A stretch of DNA of 64,000 bases, from positions 26,696,001-26,760,000 of the forward strand of contig NW_024465369.1 of assembly GCF_017591425.1 (NCBI RefSeq), given 5' to 3'. The translations under genes and the position numbers were made by a program. The DNA comes from Ochotona curzoniae (lineage: Eukaryota; Chordata; Mammalia; Lagomorpha; Ochotonidae). Positions 30,628 to 40,880 of this stretch are shown piece by piece. Position 1 is the first letter of the stretch. The number at the start of each line of letters is the position of its first letter. Below the pieces are notes generated by a model that made no database searches, was not told the DNA's origin, and saw only the letters and a program-made list of their open reading frames with translations.

Positions 30628-31254
30628 AAATTCTTCACAAATATTAATTCTCTCATTTGAAAAATGTGCCCAATAACAATATCTACATTATAGAATTGGA
30701 GTCAAAATAACATAATCAATTTGTGATATCAGATATGCTTTTAATATCCAATAAATATTAGAGGGTAATGTTTTCACTCAGATCTTGTTGAGAATGTACA
30801 TAACAAACAAAAGTGTATCCTGGTTACGCTATGGTCTGAGTTTACTATTTCATTATTTATATAACAAGATATAGTACCTTTTTAGATCCTGTGAAGCTAG
30901 ATTAAGGCAAGTGCCTATTAATCTAATTGAGATTATTGGCTTTTTCCATCTTGTAAAACTGACTTTGTCTTTTGAACTCATTTGAACCTCAAGGTGAAAG
31001 CTGAAGTAATTCTGGGGCCTCCAAAATGATGAAGTAGGGATAGCTATTAATCCTGGACCTACTTGGAAAACACATAACTCTTAGGGCTCTAACAATGAGG
31101 AATATTGCCACGAAGTGTATGAAAACGTAGAATATAAGCATAATGGGACAGGAAATATTTTCTCATACCATTTTGAATCCCATACAGAATCCCATACAGA
31201 AACTTAAATTTCTTAGCTTATACTTAAATAACAGACTGATGGAATTATAATTCC
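30628..31254. other. AT-rich unique DNA
   Basis: About 625 bp; GAATCCCATACA is tandemly repeated near 31173-31196. No gene seen. Confidence 0.45.
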
Positions 31255-31398
31255 TTATGAAGGACTATGCTATTGTGATGATAGGGAGAAAATCAGTTTC
31301 GGGGTGGGGATTGGGAGGTGGGAATCCAGGACTTTACAGAATTGTATCATAAAAATTCAAACATTTAAATGAAAATGAAAATAATAAATTTTAAAAAG
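31255..31398 (+). mobile_element. Lagomorph L1 3' terminal fragment with G-rich motif
   Basis: GGGGTGGGGATTGGGAGGTGGG (31301-31322), GAATCCAGGACTTTACAG, AATTGTATCATAAAAATTC and an A-rich end at about 31365-31398 match the last 140 bp of a lagomorph L1. It keeps the G-run block but not the 6-bp hairpin seen at 18367. Confidence 0.75.
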
Positions 31399-31399
31399 G

Positions 31400-32470
31400 A
31401 AAGGAGAAAAAAAGAAGTGAAGAATATTTACCCCAAAAATTGTTACATGTGACTAACTTCTGTTCTAGTGTCAATTGGTCTATAGCGTATTTGCAACTGT
31501 CCGTATAATGGGTTCACAAAGAAATGTCCTGATGAAGTCCAGGAGGCTAAAAGGAAGAAGAGCAAGTTCAAAGATAAATACGCATGTGAAGGGGCAAAGA
31601 GATGTCAAAACAGAACAGCTGTGATGACTTCCTGGGTGAACTTTCATGTTAAGGTCTACGTTTAATAACACAGTTGGGAGGAAATCCTCACTGGATCACT
31701 GCATACAGCCACGTGAAGCATAGATTTAAGCAAAATGTAATCACCAGGAACTAGTCTCGCATGAGAACCGATAGACATTAAATAACCAGACATTTCTTTG
31801 AAGAGCACAAATGTTGGAGTCCCTGGTAGCAATCACAGGTCCTTTGATCAGGACAAATTCTACCTTGTCTGGCAAGGACAACACTACTTTGCATTTGTGC
31901 AGTTCTAAGTCTCTTCATTCACATGGAGTTTTTGAATACCTGCTTCAGTTGCCAGTGTTCACTGTGACTGGAAACAGAAGTAACTATTCAGGAAGACCAT
32001 TATTATGATAGAAACACAGTACTGCTTGCTGTTTGATAGCTTCAGAGCCCAATGACCTGGTTAGAACCCACCGTGATTCCAGAAATCCCATCTGACTTCT
32101 CCAAGATTTCAATCACCATCCATGTTACATCTATCTTACATCTGACCTGTAAAAACACATTGGATGAAACAACATTTATGTAACTTTATTCCTCATCTGA
32201 AGGAAAAAAAATAGATCCCTACAACATACCTGATAGCAGCAAAAAATGTGCCTTATGATAGCTTGTGGCTTAAGAGAGGGGCAGGACAAATTTGCACAGA
32301 GCAATATCACAGGGAGCAAGCAGTAAGCTTTGGTTCTACCCTGAGTCTTTTCCAAATGCAGTGTGTTTTTGTTTGTTTGTTTTTAATCTTTGTTTGGGTG
32401 TTTGGAGCCAGAGTATTCTTCGTTTAAGAGGAGAGATATAATTATATTAAAATACCTAACAAGCATACTT
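31400..32470. other. Unique DNA
   Basis: About 1.07 kb. Open frames at 31480-31671 (minus) and 31811-32008 (plus) show no known domain. No named repeat. Confidence 0.45.
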
Positions 32471-32473
32471 ACA

Positions 32474-32758
32474 GGCCCGGCGCAGTGCCTAGTGGCTAAA
32501 GCTCTCTCCTTGAAAGTGCCCAGGATCCCACATGGGCCCTGGTTCTAATCCCAGCAGCCACACTTCCCATCTAGCCCCCTGCTTGTGGCCTGGGAAAGCA
32601 GTCGAAGACAGCCCCAATGCCTAGGGACCCTGCACCTGCCTTGGAGACTCTGGAAGAGCTCATGGCTTCTGGCTCCTGGCTTCAGATTGGGGCAGCATCG
32701 GCCACTGCAATCACTTAGGGAGTGAGGACTTTAGCTGCTAGGCTACTGCACCTGACCC
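32474..32758 (+). mobile_element. CSINE ending in an inverted copy of its own head
   Basis: Normal CSINE from GGCCCGGCGCAGTGCCTAG to GGGAGTGA at about 32724. Instead of the tail it then runs into the reverse complement of its head, 32724-32758 (GGACTTTAGCTGCTAGGC, then TACTGCACCTGACCC), pairing with 32474-32510. There is no AATAAA tail, no poly(A) and no clear TSD. Confidence 0.9.
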
Positions 32759-32759
32759 A

Positions 32760-33940
32760 AAATAAGTGGATCTTAAAGGTAAAGAATAAATACATTTTAA
32801 AAGGGAAATAATTTTGATAGAGACACAAATAAGCTAATTGGTTGGAAAAGTTAAATCTGGTTGCTTTGGAAGTAAAATCTACTTCACATTTCATAATGTA
32901 AGAAATATTTCCCAGAGAAATAATACTTCAAATCAAACCATACATGGTTTTGAAATAAATATGAAAATATGAAAAGCATTTTCAACATAAAACCATTATC
33001 CTGGGAAGATTTATTGAAGTGGCCATCTGTTTATTTTCCTAACCATTCTCAGTCAAATTGGACACCTATGAATAATAGGATGATTTGACATGTTTTGGTT
33101 TACTTATCCCAAATGAGCGAATTAATTTTCCAGGATAGAATACATCTTTCTTTAAAAACAGCGAATGTTCTTTTTAAAAACAAAATTACAGCACAAGCTA
33201 AACAAGTAGAACTAACAATAGAATCACTGATATAACAAAATGGCTTCTAGTGTCTTAATCTATGTGAATTCATTATGTTATGTTTATAGTTATTTATAGT
33301 TACAAAAGGCAGGAATAGGCTTCTGCTGCGTCCTGTGCTATCCCAGCCATGACTATCAATCTATGCACAGAGCATATGACAAAAAACCTATCCATCTCAT
33401 CTGTTCTTGTTTCCGATAAAATTGTAATATTACATTTGAAAAGCATTTACCAATAATTGTAAGGGTACTTAGATGCTGACAGTGCTACAGTAACAATTAT
33501 TGCAATGAAGATTGAATTTAGAAGTTTTCCAAATATTTAAAAATTCTAATTCTCAAATTATATTTTGACTTATACACATTTATTTTCCTGAGAAGATGAC
33601 AAGGGTTAAGGAAATTGATTTCAAGCATAACACGGTAATGCAATACAAAAAAAAACTACTGTAGAGGGAATTAAAATGAAATCTGAAGTTTAAGGAGTAA
33701 AAGGGTGATGTACAATTTCCAACTATTATGCAGGACCTTGTCCATGTATTTGAAAAGGATAACAGTAATTATCAAATCGTTGTGACATATTAAATTGAAT
33801 ATGTTAAAAAAATAATGAAACAGATTTTGCTTTACAGCTTGTATTCAAATATAAAAGTTTAATTATTAACCTAAAAATATACTTGAGGTTACTTATTCTA
33901 AAATGTAGGGCTATGTGAAAGAAAATGGAAAAACACCTAA
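32760..33940. other. AT-rich unique DNA
   Basis: About 1.2 kb, no gene, RNA or named repeat. Confidence 0.45.
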
Positions 33941-34840
33941 CACTTCGTGTCATGCAGAGATTGTAAAACCGTTTCCTTTGGAATTTGGAATCACTTACCG
34001 CTGTCCAGGAAAGTTAGGTTACTTTGGAGGCACTTGCCCGCCTGCTGTGCTCCCATCCTTGCCTCCAGGGGGATAGGGACTGGTAAGACTTTCATTTCTC
34101 TTCACCTCAGGCAAAGTAACAGTGGCTTCAAAGCGGCAACTGGAATAGTTGAATATGGAGATTCAGAACTTAATGTCTGAACCCTTGAGGCAATGTCTGA
34201 ATGTGTGAAGCTACAGCTGGTGCTATTCTACTTGGCAGAACAGCACAGTGAAAGGGCCGAGTTAGGAGTGAGCCACGTTTCCAAAGAATACAAGTATTGG
34301 TAGGCACTTCCCAGTCTTGAGTTACACCTTCCCCACCACAATGATATATCCAAAAGGCAAGGTATTTTTGGCTTCTATTTAGTTGGTTCTAACACCCTAC
34401 ATCCTTCAAAAAACAAAAAAACTATGCATATAAACTGTAGATGAATTAATGGAACCCTAATCTTTTAAAGGTATCAGTCTAGTTGCTTAACCAGTTCTTA
34501 GGGAACCATGTCAGTGGATCCACAAGTCTTTTCCAGCTGCTCTTGTTTGACATCCCTGAGGTTTCATGTGTGAAGCGTACTCCAGCTGTGAACCTCGCAC
34601 CCTGATTTCTGTCCTGGATGTTTTGGCCATCTGTGCCTCTTTAGTGTCCAAGTGCTGAGCTGGTCCTGTCCCTTGGAGTTCTGACAGGGGCTGAGCTGCA
34701 GTGCCTACAGCACCTATACAAGTGGAATTTCAGTCATTTAGGAAGCAGGAAGTATTTGTAGGACTGCACTTTCTTACATAATTATGTTTTTTAAATGAGA
34801 ATATTTGGATAAAGTAGCGATTGCTATTATTTTATTACTT
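33941..34840. other. Unique DNA with more CpG than its surroundings
   Basis: Non-repetitive stretch with CpGs at TTCGTGTC, AACCGTTT, TACCGCTG, GCCCGCCTG, AAAGCGGC, GGGCCGAG and CCACGTTT between 33940 and 34280. It contains a CTCF-like core CCTCCAGGGGGATA (34062-34075). A 77-codon frame (33947-34180) has no recognisable product. May be a regulatory element or an undetected old repeat. Confidence 0.35.
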
Positions 34841-34841
34841 C

Positions 34842-35162
34842 AAAAAAAGATTAGGTTATTGAAGAGGCAGAAAAACACAAGGGAGAGACTGAGAGAAAGA
34901 AATCTACCAATTCTTTTACTGCCCAAATGCCTGCAAAATTATGCCTGGACCAGCCAAATTCAGGAGCCAGGAACGCTATCCAGATGTCCCATGTGGAGGG
35001 CAGGGTTCCCATTGTTTGAGTCATTATCTGTTGCCTTCCCAGACCTATTAGCAGAAAGCTAAAATGGAGGCAGAGCATCTGGGCACTCAAATGGGTGCAC
35101 TGACATGGGTGCAGACATGGCAAGTAGTGGCTGAACTCCCTGTGCTGCGATGCTGGCTCCTT
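34842..35162 (-). mobile_element. CSINE, old copy
   Basis: GATTAGGTTATTGAAGAGGCAG, GGAGAGACTGAGAGAAAG, TTACTGCCCAAATGCCTGC, TTCAGGAGCCAGGAACG, AGATGTCCCATGTGG, CTGTTGCCTTCCCAGACC, AGTGGCTGAACTCCCTGTGCTGCGATGCTGGC. Confidence 0.85.
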
Positions 35163-35462
35163 TGTTACTTTTAAAAGGATACATTGAATGTATTTTTTTC
35201 CCACTTTCCACCCTGCCTTGATTGCACCTTTTATGAATACTAAAAATAGCACATAGTTGGTGAATACGTCTGGCTAGACATATCTGTAATTGAAATATAG
35301 TATGATTCAAGAACATTATGGGCACATACATTCAGTTATGCTAATTAGCTTAAAGGGCATGCATAGCAAGTATAGAAAGGTCTCCATAAATACAACATAT
35401 GATGTTCCCTTTCTTGTATCCATCTATTCACTTACAAGTTCTTTCAGTACAGGTGTTCAAAA

Positions 35463-35700
35463 ATATAGTGTAGTGGTTGGGATAGAGCACCTGCATTATA
35501 AACTTGCCTAGAGAATCTCATGATTTCAGTCCCTTCCCTGCCTCTACTGCTGCTTGGCTGTACTTCTTTGAGAAGTTAATTCACTTCTCTAGGTCTTAGT
35601 TTTCCTATCTATAAAATAAGAAAAATCCCCATGTCAGCATGATGGGCCATTGTTGAGTCTAAGTGGTAGAAGAGATTTACGGGAGTGATGATACTGACAG
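35463..35700 (+). mobile_element. MIR (ancient mammalian SINE)
   Basis: TAGTGTAGTGGTTGGGATAGAGCAC, TTTCAGTCCCTTCCC, GCTTGGCTGTAC, GAGAAGTTAATTCACTTCTCTAGGTCTTAGTTTTCC and TCTATAAAATAAG follow the MIR consensus: tRNA head, then the core ending in CTCAGTTTCCTCATCTGTAAAATGG. Confidence 0.85.
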
Positions 35701-36127
35701 CCAAAGTATAATGTTAATTGAGCATAACACTTTTAATAGCATTAATAACAACTACATATAAAATAAAGAGTTTAGCTGTTTAGAAATGTTGAGATAAATA
35801 TCATTCCATGGTGATTTCATATAAAAAGTAATATAAATTCTTCCAAAATATGTTGTAATAAATCTGATATGTTAATTCAAAACGTTTTGATTTTAAGCAT
35901 TATTTTGACTGAAAATATTTGAGCTTAAATATATGCATAATGTTTTTTATGCAAAAAGGAGCTTTTTAACTTCAGGATTTTGGTACCATGTGCATAAAAG
36001 ATAGGAAATAATGATCTTTTAATGATTATACGTGAAAGAACCAAATATTTTAGGTTTTCATAAAGAATAATTAATTTTGTTCATGATGGTTCTTATTATA
36101 TCATTTTATGCAATTTATATATATATC
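35701..36127. other. AT-rich unique DNA
   Basis: About 425 bp, with nothing recognised. Confidence 0.45.
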
Positions 36128-36455
36128 ATTTTATGCAGAAGGCAGATGACTGTTGGAGGGAAATGGGAAAAGAGAGTGAGAGAGACAGGCACAGAGAGCA
36201 GAGAACCTGTACAGCGTTGGTTCTCTTTGCAAACGTCTGCAGGAACCAGGAACTCAATCCAGGGGTCCTGCATGGGTGGCCAGGTGGCAAGGTCTTCAGC
36301 TACCTGGATCCTCATCTGAGGCCTTCCTGGGTCTGCAATAGCAAGAAAGAGAAATTGGAAATCAAACCCCGGGGATTCCGACCCAGGGACTTTGTTCTGA
36401 GTACAAGGATCCTAATTAGTAGCTTAATCACTGGATTAAACTCTTACCCCCTAAC
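36128..36455 (-). mobile_element. CSINE, old copy
   Basis: CATTTTATGCAGAAGGCAGATG, GGAAAAGAGAGTGAGAGAGACAGGCACAG, AACGTCTGCAGGAACC, AGGGGTCCTGCATGGGTGG, AGCTTAATCACTGGATTAAACTC. The head is diverged. Confidence 0.75.
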
Positions 36456-37259
36456 CTTCTTTTTCTTGAAGGCAACTCTTTTGAACTTTTGTATGGCAAG
36501 GAAAGCTGTCAGAACAATGCACTGTGAAATTACCACTTTCTGGAATAATGACTACTTTGTTGCCAGTTACTGTAGCAGTGCGGGCAACGCTACTACTAGG
36601 AAAAGTTTGAAGACCCTAGTGCAATGTGTTCTGGGAGTTGACTGGTGTACAATAAAGGAAGGTGCAGGGAGAGAGGTACGTAATAAACTAAATCTGTGTG
36701 GGGATAAGACATCCACACTGCAAATTCAAAGATCACACATGTCCAATGTTTCAGTCGATTTTTTGTTCAAATCGGTGGTTCTTTCTGTCTTGTTAAACAT
36801 GGCTATAATGTCCTCACTATATCACCACATCTTTCTAGAGGCTTGCTATTTGTCATTTTAGCACCATCTCTAAAATGAACTCTAAAATACTAGAGAAACT
36901 GCCCAACAGTTTTCTTGGAAATGCAAGAGTGACACCATTCATACTAAGCCACGCTGGCCTAACAGGTGCTTTACTGTATCAAGAGACTTCCAGAGAAATG
37001 CGAAACAGCCACAGCCATGGCAGGGAAATTGGGTTATTTGATGGAATTTCATGTACCACCTGCTTTTCCAAAGCACTGATTTCCTTAATATATAATCTTC
37101 CATTTATTGAAAAGGTATATTTTCCTCAATAACAAAGAAAAAATTTTCTTCTCTCCCAAAATTCATGGTAATTTTACAGGCTCACTGTATCAGTCTTTGG
37201 AGATGACCAGTGGGGGCATGGCAGGGACAGACATGTCCTAATTCAAAAACATTTTTTTT
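36456..37259. other. Unique DNA with a long open frame of unknown value
   Basis: The frame entering from the SINE stays open on the plus strand to 36861, about 130 codons of non-repeat sequence. The residues show no domain, no signal and no known family. No convincing splice sites or upstream promoter. Most likely chance. Confidence 0.4.
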
Positions 37260-37483
37260 ATTTTTAAAGATTTATTTTTAAAAAATTTTACTATATGAAA
37301 GGCAGAGTTAAAGAGACAAAGAAATAGAGATTGAGGGTGCTGGGGTGAGGAGAGGAAGCGCCTGTGCTTTCTCAGGCCATAGCAGAGAGCTGGATCAGCA
37401 GTGGAACAGCTAAGACGCAAACCGGCACCGGTACGGGATGCCAGAGCCCTAGACATGGGAAGTCACAGTGCCTGCCCCCAGGC
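37260..37483 (-). mobile_element. CSINE, internally deleted
   Basis: TTTATTTTTAAAGATTTATTTTTAAAAAATTTTACTATATGAAAGGCAGAG at the left, GTGCTTTCTCAGGCCATAGC, GAGAGCTGGATCAGCAGTGG, GGGATGCCAGAGCC and CACAGTGCCTGCCCCC at the right. About 100 bp of the middle is missing. Confidence 0.85.
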
Positions 37484-38499
37484 TGAGAATTGCATTGTCT
37501 AAAAGGGTGGCAGCTTTCTGAAGCTGCTCCTTTCAATCTTAGGACTTTCTTTCTGAAAACCCTATGGTTTTACATCCAGGGGCAGATCAACCCTGCTGAG
37601 AAAAATCCAGTGGCATTCAGCATGAAAAGAGCCAATCAAAGCACTGAGCAAGTCTCATCAAACTGAAATCTGATCATGCTTTCTAAAAAGTACAGCATTT
37701 AGTAAGCCTTTTGCTTTTTGTCACAGACATAGCACTCCCTCCCTCTCTCTCTCACACACACACACACACCAAAAAATGCCTTTTTTGCTTTCATTACTAG
37801 AGTTTAAAAGAAACGCTGTGTCAGTGTTTTGATGCATCCAGGGACTGAATGTAAACAACGTGGTACAACTCTAGAACCTGCCATCATAAAATATTTTAAG
37901 AGGCAGAACAGAATAAAATAAAATAAAAATGTCTTTTTATGTGATATCTCAGAGTAATTCAGGATTTATGGTACCTTAACCTTTAGAATCCAAAATATTA
38001 AGCTATGTTTCTTAGAGATAATAACTCGGTTGTCCCTCACTTATGTGTCTTAGATAAAAGCCTACTGCCACAGAATCCATGAATGCTCAAATACCCTTGC
38101 GGGCCTTTAGTAGTAAATCTTATGGAATAGCTTATGGCCAATGTAATGGCCCACAGTAGCCTGCGAATATCATGAATTCTAATAATACTTACATCAGTAG
38201 AAACATGAAGTAATGTCTCCATTGTAATTAAATGATGTATTTAGAGCAGTGGACTAAATGGTCCCCTAGTGTGTTGGTGATATATTCTAATAGTCTTCTC
38301 TTTACAGCCCCACACGGTAATATTCATGCTTTATTCTGGAGGGCTTTGCTTCTGACTGAACATTTGAATTGCAACATTAAGTGGTAAAGTGGATTACAGT
38401 GAGTCCCCATGAATATGGATCCTGATCAAGAAACTAAGTGCTTAAAAAAATAAAATGTTACTATTTAAATAGAGTGATTACAAAAACATTTTTATATGG
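37484..38499. other. Unique DNA, start of a SINE-free interval
   Basis: About 1 kb including a short (CT)n(CA)n tract at 37742-37769. No gene recognised. Confidence 0.45.
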
Positions 38500-39640
38500 A
38501 GGAATGTCGGCAGTCTTCACCTCACCTTTTATTTTATGTCCCAGAAGCAGAACACATTTGCCACAATTAAAAATACAGCAGGGTGAGACATCAGAACCTA
38601 AATCACTATAATTTCTACTCTGCTGATTGAATTTAATTTGGGCTGTTTGAGGTACAAATTAGTTTGATAATAATTACATTATTCCATTTTAAAAACATGT
38701 TCATTTTAAAGATTGTAGCCAACCAGAGAGCATATATTTAAAAAGAATATCTCCGTTGCCAGGGCAAGAAGCAAGCCATCCTGCCGTTGGTTAGTTAAAA
38801 GTGTCACATTGTGAATTTTCATTCTTTATTTTCCCTTGAATCAGTCACTAAAGCAGTAGCTGGAGGCGTTAGGAGCCCACGGCAAAGCAGAGGGCAATCA
38901 GGGCTGTACAGTCTATCCAGTGGGTAAGAAGAAATAAATATCCTATCGTATATGGTAATTGAATTAGACACTGCACTTGTATACAACATGCGCAGAAAAA
39001 AGTTTATATATTTATTTGACTAAATGAAATACCCTAAGATTATTTTCTTTGATTTATTGAATTGTGTATTTTCAGTGTTCCTCAGCACAGGGAACATTTT
39101 CCACCACTGCTGATTCTTACTCTCTTCAATGAGCGTGGATTTTGATGATGAAGTACTGAGTATATAAACAGCTGTCTTTTCTACTTGACTGAGTTAGCAT
39201 TGACATTTGGGCTTGTCTGCTGTATATGTGTTTACTTGTGTGAGGCATCTATTTGAGCATGCATTTGTCTAGTTAAGGTACCAGGGCTTTAAATTCACGG
39301 GGTACTTATAAAAGCAACAGCATGTCACAGAAATTACATATGTGATGGCATTTGTTGCTCAGTTGTTTTACGTTCAACAGCGATAGGCACTATTTACTTT
39401 CTAAACCTATCTTCTCTGTGTACTACACGTGGGTGCCTGTCACAAGTCCAGAAGCTTAAACAATACGCCCTTGTTTTCACCACAGAACTTTGCTCTTGTA
39501 GGATAACTGTTGGCTTGAGTAAATTTACATTAACCTTCTTTAAGAAAAAAAAAAAGAAAATTACTTATTAAAAAGTGCAAAATTTCTGTTATGGTCTCAA
39601 GGTTCCGCATAAAGGCAAGGAGAGTTGTCCATTTGGGTTG
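38500..39640. promoter_or_regulatory. Candidate conserved non-coding DNA
   Basis: Repeat-free stretch containing TAAT-type homeodomain cores (AATTTAATTTGG, GATAATAATTACATTATTCC near 38630-38685) and GTTGCCAGGGCAAG at 38755-38768, close to an RFX X-box. This is inference from the absence of repeats and from motifs only. Confidence 0.3.
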
Positions 39641-39642
39641 TG

Positions 39643-40074
39643 CTAAAACAAAAACAGAAAGTGTATTGCCGTAGAAGAAAATCCAGTCCTCAGGAACGTG
39701 GAGACTCTGGTCATACACAGCACTGTAGCTAAATAAAGAGCTCTTTCTTTGGACAGTTTAGACATGGCTTTGGTTGGCAAGCTAATTCTTTGAGTACCAC
39801 CCTTGAAAATCATGCTAATGAGGCTCTTCACTCCATCAAGTAGGATTGTGGACCTTTTTGTCTGCATCATTAAGGCCCCAAATTGCCCCATTAGTAAGGC
39901 CTCAAATTGCCCCGCAGGGTCAATATTTAATGCAGGTGAGCTTAGGTTAACTACCCTCAGAACCCTCTGGACAACAAACAACGTGGAGTACCTGTTAACA
40001 GGGAAATTCATTCTCTCCCTAAATTTCCTTTGTAAAACACTGATTTCCATATTGGAATTAGGGTTTAAATCCAT
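39643..40074 (-). other. 143-codon open frame in non-repeat DNA, product unknown
   Basis: The longest minus-strand frame that does not run through SINE or L1. The residues resemble no family I know, with a weakly hydrophobic composition and a repeated GQFxAL motif that comes from the 19-bp DNA repeat at 39871-39913. No TATA box, splice site or polyadenylation pattern supports it. I judge it probably non-coding. Confidence 0.2.
39871..39913. repeat. 19-bp direct repeat, 24-bp period
   Basis: TAAGGCCCCAAATTGCCCC (39871-39889) and TAAGGCCTCAAATTGCCCC (39895-39913) differ at one base. It lies within otherwise unique sequence. Confidence 0.95.
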
Positions 40075-40639
40075 TTGGGGAAATACAAATTAGGCTTATT
40101 TTATGTTGCTGATTGTGAAGGAGTAAATTTTGTCATGGGATACACGCATTTTCCTATCAGGTGCTCCTTTCAATAGTTCATATTTACATCTGTCAAGTGG
40201 AGGTACCTGAATACCCGTTCAGTCAGCTTGGGAAGATTCCACTTTCAAATGAAGAGAAAAGTCGTAGGAAACACCAAAGGCAAACTCAATCCACAGAAAA
40301 TTCTTAATAGAGTTTGTTGTTGTTGTTCGGCAAGATTTTTTTTTAGCAATGTAATGCCTATCTTTATTAATTATTGAGTTAAAAATTCATGAAAAGCTAG
40401 GATCATAAACGGTAATCTGAATGTGTTCCAACTTAAAATTCAGAATTGGATTCCAGGCTATTTTAGCATTGAGATAATACGCAGGTCCCAAAGGTTGGGC
40501 ACATTCAAAAACATAAATATCAACATTTTCTTACTCATTAAAATTTGAAATGGGAGGGAAACGCAAAATGAGTTTCCCTGTATCTGTGTTGTCCGATTGG
40601 CTTCCTGAGTACTGGTTAATACTCTGTTGCTGCTAGTTA

Positions 40640-40880
40640 TCTCCAGAGACCCTGTGCGCTGGGAGGAGGGAGGGGCGCGGGTGGTGGAGAGGGGAAGCAG
40701 CAATTATCTCCCTGAGCATGCTCAGCAGAATCCACTGGTGATGTCAGGACATGAACCCTTTCATACGCAGCAACTGGAAGACGAGAGCACAGGTTACAGT
40801 TTCCAGCCGGTATGTGAAACAGAAACCTCGAGATTCTATTCCACATCTACGAGGAGATAACATTTATGTCTAGCGTGTTA
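40640..40880. promoter_or_regulatory. Candidate regulatory block with retained CpGs
   Basis: GC-rich patch with about ten CpGs (GTGCGCTGG, GGGGCGCGGG, ATACGCAGC, GACGAGAGC, GCCGGTATG, CTCGAGATTC, CTACGAGG, TAGCGTG) in CpG-poor DNA and not part of any SINE. It holds a perfect 14-bp palindrome CTGAGCATGCTCAG (40712-40725) and a CRE/AP-1-like TGATGTCA (40739-40746). A possible acceptor-like CTAGTTATCTCCAG (about 40633) and donor-like GCCGGTATGTG (about 40807) could frame an exon, but neither is strong. Confidence 0.35.

Noticed and set aside
31480..32008. Possible exon pair with a cysteine/lysine-rich reading
   Set aside because: Frames are short, on opposite strands, without splice signals or a known domain.
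34851..35252. A 133-codon minus-strand frame
   Set aside because: It overlaps an old CSINE and unique flanks; no recognisable protein.
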